A DNA stretch of 7,146 nt from Clostridia bacterium BRH_c25 (GTDB lineage: Bacteria; Bacillota_A; Clostridia; Lutisporales; Lutisporaceae). Under the pieces are notes generated by a model. It was not told the origin of the DNA. It saw nothing but the letters and a program-made list of their open reading frames with translations, and searched no databases. Shown here piece by piece: positions 1-5,903 of this stretch (position 1 is its first letter; each line of letters begins with the position of its first letter). The translations under genes and the position numbers were made by a program. The stretch is taken from contig LOES01000049.1 of NCBI GenBank assembly GCA_001515955.1, positions 1 through 7,146 of the forward strand, read 5' to 3'.

Positions 1-423
1 AGCAAGACCTACCAGCACATCCTTATCACAAAGTCCGATAGACTTTACATCCTTTATTCCGCCTTCCTTATGATCTTCCGCTCCTTCAACGGATTTAAAA
101 ACAGCATTCATTCCCCCGGCAATTATCCCCTGAACCATTTCAGGCTCTGTACCGAATGTGGGTGGACACTCGGATGCATCGACAACAGCCAATCTTCCAC
201 TGGTACCTGCGCCTATATATATCAGTCTGCCGCCTCCCGACATGCTATCATGGATTATATCCACCGCTTCAGCAATTCTGTCCAATTCCTTTTCTACCGC
301 AAATGCCACTGTCTTGTCTTCATTATTTATCATCCTTAGCATATCTATAGTTGGCACACTATCAATATTAACAGTATTCATATTCCTGCTTTCAGTTATT
401 AGCTTATCCAGATCAACCTTCAT
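1..423 (-). CDS. murQ: N-acetylmuramic acid 6-phosphate etherase MurQ (5' part, cut by window edge)
   Basis: This gene encodes the cytoplasmic etherase that splits the D-lactyl ether of MurNAc-6-phosphate, giving GlcNAc-6-phosphate and D-lactate for cell-wall sugar recovery. The 141 codons present cover about half of the usual length of about 300 residues. The SIS-domain motif [16 protein letters not shown] (residues 63-78) is followed by [10 protein letters not shown] (82-91). Glu85 (in DASE) and Glu116 (in EGAED) align with the two acid-base glutamates of E. coli MurQ (Glu83, Glu114). The ATG at 421-423 has GGAG 8 nt upstream. The reading frame is intact to the window edge. The gene has its own promoter and probable operators at 478-538 and is separated from the upstream symporter gene by a terminator, so it starts a new transcription unit. 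NagB, which uses the next product of the pathway, is encoded about 4 kb away on the same strand. The family assignment is secure. Confidence 0.96.
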   Translation of the reverse strand, partial: MKVDLDKLITESRNMNTVNIDSVPTIDMLRMINNEDKTVAFAVEKELDRIAEAVDIIHDSMSGGGRLIYIGAGTSGRLAVVDASECPPTFGTEPEMVQGIIAGGMNAVFKSVEGAEDHKEGGIKDVKSIGLCDKDVLVGLA

Positions 424-477
424 CAATATCACTCCATTGCAAAATTTATATTGTATATCCAATAAATGTATATGCCT

Positions 478-506
478 ATTATACTATAATTGAAATACCA
501 TTTCAA
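478..506 (-). promoter_or_regulatory. Sigma-A type promoter of murQ
   Basis: On the minus strand TTGAAA (501-506) and TATAAT (478-483) are separated by exactly 17 bp. The -35 box differs from consensus by one base and the -10 box is perfect. Transcription should begin near 471, leaving a leader of about 50 nt before the murQ ATG. The -35 box and spacer are overlapped by an inverted repeat at 489-507, which suggests repression by steric exclusion. Confidence 0.82.
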
Positions 507-507
507 T
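489..507. promoter_or_regulatory. Probable operator 1 of murQ (inverted repeat over the -35 box)
   Basis: The sequence ATTGAAAT-ACC-ATTTCAAT is a perfect 8-bp inverted repeat with a 3-bp spacer. Its core TGAAAT-N3-ATTTCA (491-505) is repeated exactly at 524-538. It covers the murQ -35 box and part of the promoter spacer. In E. coli, murQ is controlled by MurR, an RpiR-family repressor responding to MurNAc-6-phosphate, so an RpiR-type regulator is the natural candidate. That link is inference, as no regulator gene lies in the window. Confidence 0.7.
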
Positions 508-523
508 ACATTAGTAATATATT

Positions 524-538
524 TGAAATATTATTTCA
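524..538. promoter_or_regulatory. Probable operator 2 of murQ (upstream copy)
   Basis: This second TGAAAT-N3-ATTTCA dyad has arms identical to operator 1 and spacer ATT instead of ACC. Its centre (531) is 33 bp from the centre of operator 1 (498), about three helical turns. The two sites would therefore face the same side of the DNA, as expected for cooperative binding by a dimeric or tetrameric repressor. It lies just upstream of the murQ -35 box. Confidence 0.65.
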
Positions 539-548
539 TAAATCGGCA

Positions 549-587
549 TAAAATAACCTGCCGACTGATTTAAAAGCAGCTGGCAGG
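549..587 (-). terminator. Rho-independent terminator after the AGCS symporter gene
   Basis: CCTGCC (557-562) pairs with GGCAGG (582-587), and an inner CTG/CAG pair extends the stem across a short imperfect section. On the minus strand the stem is followed by the T-rich tract TTATTTTA (549-556). It lies about 37 bp after the symporter stop codon and upstream of the murQ promoter. The plus-strand flank is not T-rich, so the terminator serves the minus strand only. Confidence 0.7.
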
Positions 588-623
588 CTGTGATAACCGA
601 ATCGTTAAGTTATTAATTCCTTA

Positions 624-2003
624 CTAGTTTTTTATTGTTTTAATTGGAGTAGTATCCATATCGTCAATACTTCCATCAATGAGGTATTTCCTTGTTTCAA
701 CAGCTAATATTCCGCTCAGGAGAAGCAATGAGACCAGGTTAGGTATTGCCATCATGGCATTCATTGCATCTGCAAGATCCCAAACAAGCGGAAGGGACAT
801 TATAGCACCCAAGAATACTGCTATTACCCAGAGTACTCTATAAGGCATTATTATCTTCTTGCCGAAGAGATACTCAACTGCTCTTTCACCGTAGTATGAC
901 CAACCGAGTATTGTTGAGAAAACGAAGGTGATAAGACCAACGGTAAGAACAATAGGGCCAATTACAGGAATCTGTGAGAAAGCGGCATTTGTAAGTGCTG
1001 CGCCTGTAAGGCCTTCAGTAGCTTCAGGATTCTTAAGAATATTGCTTACAAGAACAAGACCTGTCATTGCACATACAACAACTGTATCCCAAAAAGTACC
1101 CGATGAGGATACAAGGGCTTGCCTAACAGGATTTTTGGTCTGAGCTGCTGCTGCAACCAGAGGAGCTGAACCAAGACCGGACTCATTGGAGAACAAGCCT
1201 CTTGCGATACCGTATCTGGCAGCCATCATTACTGTAGCACCGGCGAAACCGCCGCCTGCTGCTTTAGCTGTGAAAGCATGCCTGATTATGAGAGAAAATG
1301 CACCGCCAACATATCCGGCATTCATTATAAGTATTATCAGGCAACCTAATGTGTAGAAAATTGCCATAAAAGGAACAAGCTTTTCGCAAACTCCGGCTAT
1401 GGACTTAACACCACCAAGTATAACAATTCCTGTAAGAATGGCCAATACTATACCTGTTATATACGGTGAAATTCCAAAGTTCTCAACAACCATTGAGGAT
1501 ATGGAGTTTGCCTGAACAGTATTGCCGATACCGAATGCAGCTATGCCTGTAAATACACAGAAGAGAACTGCCAACCATTTCATCTTCAAACCATTTTCGA
1601 GGGCATACATAGGTCCGCCCAGCATAGTTCCATCGGAAGTCTTAACTCTGTATTTAACTGCCAGTAATGCCTCCGAATACTTGGTGGCTATACCGAATAC
1701 ACCTGTTAGCCATGTCCATAGAACGGCACCCGGACCGCCAAGAGCAACAGCAGTGGCAACTCCTACTATATTACCGGTTCCAATTGTAGCTGCCAAAGCT
1801 GTAGTAAGTGCGCCAAACTGACTTACGTCTCCTTCACCGGATGTGTCTTTGCTAACTGAAAGTTTAATTGCCATACCTATAAAACGTTGAATAAATCCCA
1901 ACCTGAAAGTGAGGAACAAGTGGGTTCCGAACAAAAGAATCAACATTGGCGGACCCCAAAGATATCCATTTAGGAAAATTACTAAATCATGAAACGCTTG
2001 CAT
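624..2003 (-). CDS. AGCS family sodium:alanine/glycine symporter
   Basis: This 459-residue integral membrane protein belongs to the alanine/glycine:cation symporter family (DagA/AlsT type), which imports a small amino acid with Na+. Family hallmarks are present: GTGNIVGVATAVALGGPG (76-93), KYSEALLAVKYR (108-119), TMLGGPMYALE (126-136), GNTVQANS (160-167) and RGLFSNESGLGSAPL (268-282). Roughly ten or more hydrophobic segments span the chain, and the length is normal for the family. The ATG at 2001-2003 is preceded by AAAGGAGG with 6 nt spacing. The gene appears monocistronic, with a candidate promoter at 2112-2140 and a terminator at 549-587. Members transport alanine, glycine, D-serine or glutamine, and the sequence alone does not settle which. 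Alanine or glycine would suit recovery of wall peptides. Confidence 0.94.
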   Translation of the reverse strand: MQAFHDLVIFLNGYLWGPPMLILLFGTHLFLTFRLGFIQRFIGMAIKLSVSKDTSGEGDVSQFGALTTALAATIGTGNIVGVATAVALGGPGAVLWTWLTGVFGIATKYSEALLAVKYRVKTSDGTMLGGPMYALENGLKMKWLAVLFCVFTGIAAFGIGNTVQANSISSMVVENFGISPYITGIVLAILTGIVILGGVKSIAGVCEKLVPFMAIFYTLGCLIILIMNAGYVGGAFSLIIRHAFTAKAAGGGFAGATVMMAARYGIARGLFSNESGLGSAPLVAAAAQTKNPVRQALVSSSGTFWDTVVVCAMTGLVLVSNILKNPEATEGLTGAALTNAAFSQIPVIGPIVLTVGLITFVFSTILGWSYYGERAVEYLFGKKIIMPYRVLWVIAVFLGAIMSLPLVWDLADAMNAMMAIPNLVSLLLLSGILAVETRKYLIDGSIDDMDTTPIKTIKN

Positions 2004-2111
2004 AAAAAGCCTCCTTTTAATGTTATTGCAGTCGGTAATATTTCCATTAACATGTTTAAGTTTCCATATATCTGCCTCTTTTCAACAAAATCAGAAGATG
2101 CAAATGGTAAT

Positions 2112-2140
2112 ATTATGAATAATATATACTGTTTCCTCAA
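2112..2140 (-). promoter_or_regulatory. Candidate promoter of the AGCS symporter gene
   Basis: On the minus strand TTGAGG (2135-2140) and CATAAT (2112-2117) are separated by 17 bp. This would give a leader of about 100 nt before the start codon. I found no glycine-riboswitch or T-box elements in that leader. The -35 box is only a moderate match, so this is a candidate. Confidence 0.45.
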
Positions 2141-2155
2141 ATGTTACATAAACTA
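2128..2155 (+). promoter_or_regulatory. Weak candidate mother-cell sporulation (SigK/SigE-like) promoter of the LysM-CAP gene
   Basis: CATAAACTA (2147-2155) fits the SigK -10 pattern CATANNNTA, and an AC dinucleotide (2128-2129) lies 17 bp upstream, as that sigma factor prefers. No convincing sigma-A promoter was found for this gene in the divergent 2004-2204 interval. The motif is short and AT-rich DNA can produce it by chance. Confidence 0.28.
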
Positions 2156-2204
2156 TCTATCATAAAAAAACAGCATTTATTAAAAATAACTATGAGGTGA
2201 TAAA

Positions 2205-2822
2205 ATGAAGAAAAAACTAATAGCATTTATAGCAGTGCTATGCTTCTCAATGTCTACGATGCAAATTTTTGCTGATACCACCTATACAATTCGCTATGGT
2301 GATACCATGTGGAAAATTGCACAAAGGCATCAAGTCGGCATAAGCGAAATAATATCAAAAAATCCTCATATAAAGAATCCATCTTTAATATATCCAGGAC
2401 AGAAGCTTACTATACCCAGCATGACTGCTATAAACTCTCTGGAAAACGAAGTTATCCGTTTAACAAATATTGAACGCTCCAAGAAGGGCCTTGCGGCCCT
2501 CAAAGCTAATTGGCAGCTTTCCCGGTGCGCAAGGTACAAATCACAGGATATGATTAACAAAAACTACTTTGCTCATCAATCTCCTACCTATGGCTCTCCT
2601 TTTGATATGATTGAGTCATTTGGAATTAAAATGGCTGCAGGTGGTGAAAACATTGCTATGGGGCAGAGAACACCTCAGGAGGTTGTCACTGCGTGGATGA
2701 ATTCGCCCGGTCATAGGGGAAATATCCTGAGCACGGCCTATACTGAAATAGGCGTAGGACTTGCCAAGAGCAAAAACGGGAGCTATTACTGGACCCAAAT
2801 GTTTATAAGGCCCGGAAGATAA
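2205..2822 (+). CDS. Secreted LysM + CAP domain (YkwD/SCP-like) protein
   Basis: This 205-residue exported protein probably acts at the cell wall or spore envelope. Residues 1-23 form a signal peptide: a lysine-rich start, a hydrophobic core, then a likely cut after IFA. A LysM peptidoglycan-binding module spans about 27-70, with YTIRYGDTMWKIAQRH at its start and YPGQKLTIP at its end. A CAP domain fills about 80-203, with the family motifs YFAHQSP (121-127), GGENIAMG (146-153) and AWMNSPGHRGNIL (163-175). His124, Glu148 and His170 are the conserved cavity residues. The ATG at 2205 follows GAGGTGAT at 2194-2201. The architecture resembles the clostridial and bacillar YkwD group, some of which are spore-associated, but the biochemical activity of these CAP domains is unsettled. 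It is the only plus-strand gene here, divergent from the symporter and convergent with the diguanylate cyclase. Confidence 0.95.
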   Translation: MKKKLIAFIAVLCFSMSTMQIFADTTYTIRYGDTMWKIAQRHQVGISEIISKNPHIKNPSLIYPGQKLTIPSMTAINSLENEVIRLTNIERSKKGLAALKANWQLSRCARYKSQDMINKNYFAHQSPTYGSPFDMIESFGIKMAAGGENIAMGQRTPQEVVTAWMNSPGHRGNILSTAYTEIGVGLAKSKNGSYYWTQMFIRPGR

Positions 2823-2833
2823 AAGACTGCGTC

Positions 2834-2864
2834 AGATACGAGATACGAGATTTCGGGGTTCCGA
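2834..2864. repeat. Short tandem repeat and small hairpin behind the LysM-CAP gene
   Basis: AGATACG occurs twice in tandem (2834-2847), followed by the imperfect copy AGATTTCG. Next comes the small dyad TCGG-GGTT-CCGA (2853-2864), which has no T-tract and so is not a terminator. The GC-richer composition differs from the surrounding intergenic DNA. No function is assigned. Confidence 0.35.
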
Positions 2865-2877
2865 GGGAATGGGTAAC

Positions 2878-2912
2878 AAAAAAAGTAACCAGTTCATATC
2901 GAACTGGTTACT
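2878..2912 (-). terminator. Terminator of the diguanylate cyclase gene, overlapping its stop codon
   Basis: A perfect 12-bp stem (2884-2895 with 2901-2912) and a 5-nt loop are followed on the minus strand by seven consecutive T residues (2878-2884). The TAA stop codon at 2908-2910 and two bases of the last lysine codon lie inside the stem. The hairpin also sits about 60 bp behind the convergent LysM-CAP gene. It may weakly stop plus-strand transcripts too, although the plus-strand flank lacks a T run. Confidence 0.88.
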
Positions 2913-4134
2913 TACATACACAATTTCTTCCTTTTGATTTTGCACGGTACAATGCTTTATCAGCCGCTACACTAACCTCTTCCGCGTTTCTGTATTTTTC
3001 GCTTTTTTCCGCTGCTCCGATGCTTACTGTCAAATACAATTTTTTGTATGCGGCACTCTTTGTCATGATTTCAGCAGGCTTTTCTTTTGGTCTCTTTTTG
3101 CTTCTTTTTATAAAGCCCCTATTTGCAATATCCTCACGGAGTTCTTCCAAATAAGGAATTGCTTCCTGTACTGTCTTACCCGGGAAAACTATTGTGAACT
3201 CCTCCCCCCCATATCTGAAGGCCCGGCCCCCTCCCCCTATGCCTTTGATGCAAACGGCCACAAGCTTCAGCACATCATCCCCCACATCATGTCCATGGGT
3301 ATCATTGAACTTTTTAAAATGGTCTATATCAAGAATTGCAATGGTATATCTAGTGCCAAGTTTCAGCAGCTCCTCTTTCAGAGCGCGCCTGGAGGGCAAT
3401 CCGGTTAGCTCGTCCAGGTAAGCCATGCTGTGGGATGCCCAAAGAACCACCGCTACAAGCAAAAATCCTGACATAGCAAACATCATTGCCGCTGCATAAG
3501 CATCTTTACTTAATACCAAAGCGGCAAAGGAGAATATTGTTATTCCCATAAAGGGCGCATCTTGAGTTTTTCCTGTCACAGACTGTCTGGTGAAAAGATA
3601 AGCCAAAGCAGTTATAAACAATATGAGTGATATATGCGGAAAGCCGCTCAGAGTCTTCATATCGGCTGGGAACAGCTTTATTTCAAAAAGCTGAAGCAGG
3701 TCTGTGTCATTATACCAGATTATCCATGCTCCAATCAGTGCTTCAACAGCTATAAACAGGAACCTCATTCTGCCCCAGGCTGATATTATGCCTCTTTCCC
3801 TAAGTGTTGAGAAAACCAGAATATTAAGTGGCACATACACAGATACAATGGATAGTATCATACCATAGTATTCAGTTCCATCCATTCTATGAGGAATATA
3901 ATGCAGTAGGACCATCTGGCTCAGCATGAGGGTCAAAGAACAAAAAAACACTCTGCTCCGGTTGAACCACCATCCAAAAAAAATGCCCATGACAAAAAAA
4001 ACATAGGCTAAATATTGTGAAAGCAACTTGATAGCAGGGGTCGCTGCCTTCAGCCAACTTAGAGCAAAATATACAATTATGAGAAGCAAGCAATTTATTG
4101 TCAAGGATATCAAAGCTCTTACTGTCCTATTCAA
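2908..4134 (-). CDS. Membrane-bound GGDEF diguanylate cyclase
   Basis: This protein probably makes cyclic di-GMP from two GTP. With a TTG start at 4132-4134 it has 408 residues. About eight hydrophobic segments (roughly 6-26, 38-58, 62-80, 89-109, 123-141, 166-182, 195-209 and 213-234) form an N-terminal membrane sensor of unrecognised type. The C-terminal GGDEF domain has DELTGLPSRR (241-250), metal-binding DIDHF (269-273), FNDTHGHDVGDD and the active site YGGEEF (308-313). The RxxD inhibitory I-site usually found just before GGDEF is absent, the positions being glycines. A basic insert of about 25 residues (343-367) precedes the LTVSIGAA strand. I prefer the TTG at 4134 because AGGAAAGG lies about 9 nt upstream. 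A TTG at 4158 (416 residues) has no ribosome binding site and sits in the T-tract of a hairpin. The stop codon lies inside the terminator. No own promoter is evident, so read-through from nagB is possible. Confidence 0.92.
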   Translation of the reverse strand: MNRTVRALISLTINCLLLIIVYFALSWLKAATPAIKLLSQYLAYVFFVMGIFFGWWFNRSRVFFCSLTLMLSQMVLLHYIPHRMDGTEYYGMILSIVSVYVPLNILVFSTLRERGIISAWGRMRFLFIAVEALIGAWIIWYNDTDLLQLFEIKLFPADMKTLSGFPHISLILFITALAYLFTRQSVTGKTQDAPFMGITIFSFAALVLSKDAYAAAMMFAMSGFLLVAVVLWASHSMAYLDELTGLPSRRALKEELLKLGTRYTIAILDIDHFKKFNDTHGHDVGDDVLKLVAVCIKGIGGGGRAFRYGGEEFTIVFPGKTVQEAIPYLEELREDIANRGFIKRSKKRPKEKPAEIMTKSAAYKKLYLTVSIGAAEKSEKYRNAEEVSVAADKALYRAKSKGRNCVCK

Positions 4135-4156
4135 CTTTATTACCCTTTCCTGATAC

Positions 4157-4203
4157 AAAAATGTAATATAGAGATAATGATATGCTCCATTATCTCTATA
4201 TTA
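4157..4203 (-). terminator. AT-rich 16-bp hairpin between nagB and the diguanylate cyclase gene
   Basis: TAATATAGAGATAATG (4164-4179) and its exact reverse complement (4188-4203) form a perfect 16-bp stem with an 8-nt loop. On the minus strand it is followed by CATTTTTG, with five T residues. It begins about 55 bp after the nagB stop codon. The form is terminator-like, but the stem has only three G-C pairs, so it may terminate partially and let some transcripts reach the cyclase gene. It could also be an operator or a processing site. Confidence 0.6.
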
Positions 4204-4258
4204 TCATAAATCCTATATATCCGCTTTATCTTATTTCCAAGACTCAACCCTCCTATTC

Positions 4259-4984
4259 CTATATATACTCTGCGCACTCCTCGTCAACCACTACTGTAGC
4301 ATCCGGATGAAGCTGCAATATGGATGCAGGTATTTCCGGCGTTATCCCTCCGTATAGAGCTTTGCCCAATGCTTCCCCCTTGCCGGCTCCACTGGCAAGA
4401 AGCAATATCTTGCGGGCATGCATAATTGTCTTTATTCCCATGCTTATCGCATACTTCGGTACTTCCTCGATAGTATCAAAAAAACGTGCATTGGCAAGAA
4501 TTGTATCTTCATCCAGCTTTACCTTATGAGTAGTAGCCTCAAATTTAATATCAGGTTCATTGAAGCCTATGTGTCCGTTATTTCCTATTCCCAACACCTG
4601 CAGGTCAATTCCGCCCCTTACTCTGATTTTCTCTTCATAGTCCCTGCATTCCTTTTCAACATCTTCAGTCATACCGTCAGGTATGAAAATATTCTCTTTT
4701 TTAATATTGATATGCTTGAAAAGGTTGCTGTACATGTAATAATGGTAGCTATTGACGTTATCATCTGATAATCCTATGTATTCATCCAGATTGAAGGTTA
4801 CTATTTCCGAAAAATCCAGCCCATCCTTCCTGCGCATCCGTACAAGCTCCTTGTACATCATAAGCGGAGTGCTGCCCGTTGCCAGGCCAATCACACTGTT
4901 GGGCTTCAAAAATATCTGCCCTGCCACTATATTAGCAGTCCTTCTGCTCATTTCTTCATAATCTTTGACAATTATTATTCTCAT
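4259..4984 (-). CDS. nagB: Glucosamine-6-phosphate deaminase NagB
   Basis: This cytoplasmic enzyme converts glucosamine-6-phosphate to fructose-6-phosphate and ammonia, linking amino sugars to glycolysis. At 241 residues it matches the short Firmicute form, which lacks the C-terminal extension of the allosteric E. coli enzyme. Visible motifs are the phosphate loop GLATGSTP (33-40), LDEY (66-69, Asp67), GIGNNGHIGFNEP (132-144) and PASILQLHP (219-227). Asp67, His138 and Glu143 align with E. coli Asp72, His143 and Glu148. Asn136 replaces E. coli Asp141, a substitution I recall as common in Firmicute NagB. The ATG at 4982-4984 has GAGGGG 7 nt upstream. Upstream is a 160-bp gap without a terminator or clear promoter, so it may be co-transcribed with the lysO-DUF2161 genes. 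It works two steps downstream of MurQ (NagA lies between). No nagA or GntR-type regulator is in the window. Confidence 0.96.
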   Translation of the reverse strand: MRIIIVKDYEEMSRRTANIVAGQIFLKPNSVIGLATGSTPLMMYKELVRMRRKDGLDFSEIVTFNLDEYIGLSDDNVNSYHYYMYSNLFKHINIKKENIFIPDGMTEDVEKECRDYEEKIRVRGGIDLQVLGIGNNGHIGFNEPDIKFEATTHKVKLDEDTILANARFFDTIEEVPKYAISMGIKTIMHARKILLLASGAGKGEALGKALYGGITPEIPASILQLHPDATVVVDEECAEYI

Positions 4985-5145
4985 TATTTAACCCCTCATA
5001 TACTTTTTTATCCTTTACCAATATCTTTTGCCCACCAAGACTTTCCATCAGTTTACCAGAGAAGCCGCTGATATTCAAGCCGCTACTGCATCCAATTTCA
5101 AGGTGTATTTTTCCATATCCACTGTCTATCCCGGCATGACATGCC
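4985..5145 (-). other. 160-bp interval upstream of nagB, unassigned
   Basis: This gap is richer in GC than the other spacers here. Read on the minus strand, one frame stays open for about 60 codons, from just inside the DUF2161 gene into nagB. It includes residues like GYGKIHLEIGCSSGLNISG and KILVKDKKVYEG, but I recognise no family. Only one internal ATG (28 codons) is present, without a good ribosome binding site. An 8-bp direct repeat AAGCCGCT occurs at 5062-5069 and 5077-5084. A weak promoter (TTGAAA-N17-TTGAAT) can be drawn near 5098-5070. It could be a leader RNA, a gene remnant or plain spacer. Confidence 0.3.
5133..5145. repeat. 13-bp palindrome abutting the DUF2161 stop codon
   Basis: GGCATG-A-CATGCC is a perfect palindrome directly after the stop codon at 5146-5148. 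No T-tract follows on either side, so it is not an intrinsic terminator. It could be a binding site for a regulator of nagB or a transcript-stabilising hairpin, but nothing else supports either role. Confidence 0.4.
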
Positions 5146-5889
5146 TCACTCCGGTTTTTTCTCTTCTATCAAACGCATATAATATGTGTATAGTTCTGTA
5201 TATCCTTCTACTTCCTGCCGCCCTTTTTCATTTATGTCATACAGCCCTCTTGATATATTTTCAAACCATCCATAATGATTTTTTCTCAGTATTGTTGTTG
5301 TCTTCTTCTCATCAGTACCAAGCTGTCTCAGTGCCTTGGGCTTTAAGGGGCCATATTTCATCAGACAGCAGGCTGTATGTATTGCCATTTCCCGATATGC
5401 TGTCATAAGCTTTTTCCCTGTACTTCCCCCGGTATTGAAATCTCCATATCTGGCATCAAATTCCTTTATCAGCTCCTGCCTTTTCTTCTTGCTCTGTTTC
5501 TTGCTCTTGCACATATCAAAGGCCGCAGGTTCAAATACTACCTCAGCATAGGAACAGTCCTCCTTTAATGACACAACTATGAGCCCAAGCTGCAGCCTTT
5601 TAAGCAAATAGCTCAGGTTCTTCCATCTTTTTGAGAACAGCTCCCTGCCCGGTTTGGGGACAGCTACATATACCATATCCGCCAGCTTTTGCCTTAAGGC
5701 AGCCTGCAGTATTACATCAAGATTCAGGCTCTTCTTCATCTCAACTACTATCAGTTCACCCTGTTTTACAGCTGTAATGTCACAATGGCTCACCTCGCTG
5801 CGCACCGTATATCCCAGGCCACTGAAATAGTCATATATAGGTTGGTATAAGTCTTCCTCCCGGAAATCTGCCTTTTTTTTACTGCTCAT
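5146..5889 (-). CDS. DUF2161 family putative PD-(D/E)XK nuclease-like protein
   Basis: This 247-residue protein is soluble and presumably cytoplasmic. The N-terminal part looks like a PD-(D/E)XK nuclease core: Asp37 in HCDITAV, then VVEMKKS (48-54) giving Glu50-x-Lys52, followed by the helix LDVILQAALRQKLAD (57-71). A lysine-rich linker (about 128-141) leads to a C-terminal region (about 165-226) with the feel of a winged helix: GPLKPKALRQLG, then a predicted recognition helix, then RGLYDINEKG. The overall pattern and length match the DUF2161 group, as I recall it. No substrate is established, and it could be a nuclease, a DNA-binding protein or a catalytically relic fold. The ATG at 5887-5889 lies 14 bp after the lysO stop codon, with a modest GGTGA ribosome binding site, so co-transcription with lysO is likely. 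Why a nuclease-like gene would sit with a lysine exporter is unclear. Confidence 0.8.
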   Translation of the reverse strand: MSSKKKADFREEDLYQPIYDYFSGLGYTVRSEVSHCDITAVKQGELIVVEMKKSLNLDVILQAALRQKLADMVYVAVPKPGRELFSKRWKNLSYLLKRLQLGLIVVSLKEDCSYAEVVFEPAAFDMCKSKKQSKKKRQELIKEFDARYGDFNTGGSTGKKLMTAYREMAIHTACCLMKYGPLKPKALRQLGTDEKKTTTILRKNHYGWFENISRGLYDINEKGRQEVEGYTELYTYYMRLIEEKKPE

Positions 5890-5903
5890 ACAATCACCAC
5901 ACT

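Noticed and set aside
70..493. Plus-strand open frames opposite murQ, including a 111-codon one with a hydrophobic stretch
   Set aside because: They are antisense to the intact murQ frame, run into its AT-rich promoter, lack ribosome binding sites and resemble no family.
2004..2110. Glycine riboswitch, T-box or CodY box in the symporter leader
   Set aside because: No riboswitch or T-box core sequences were found, and the best CodY-like stretch (near 2078-2092) has too many mismatches and lacks the central motif.
4135..4158. Longer TTG start for the diguanylate cyclase at 4158
   Set aside because: There is no ribosome binding site, and the codon lies in the T-tract directly behind a hairpin. 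The TTG at 4134 is better placed.
4205..4258. Small gene after nagB suggested by AGGAGGG next to a TTG near 4245
   Set aside because: The TTG abuts the ribosome-binding-like sequence with no spacing, and the 36-codon frame runs through the hairpin with a low-complexity translation.
4985..5145. Cyclic di-GMP riboswitch or glmS-type ribozyme upstream of nagB
   Set aside because: The conserved core sequences of those RNAs could not be found in this interval.
5028..5408. Plus-strand open frame of 126 codons over the nagB upstream gap and the DUF2161 gene
   Set aside because: Most of it is antisense to the DUF2161 gene, it has no convincing ribosome binding site, and its translation shows no recognisable domain.
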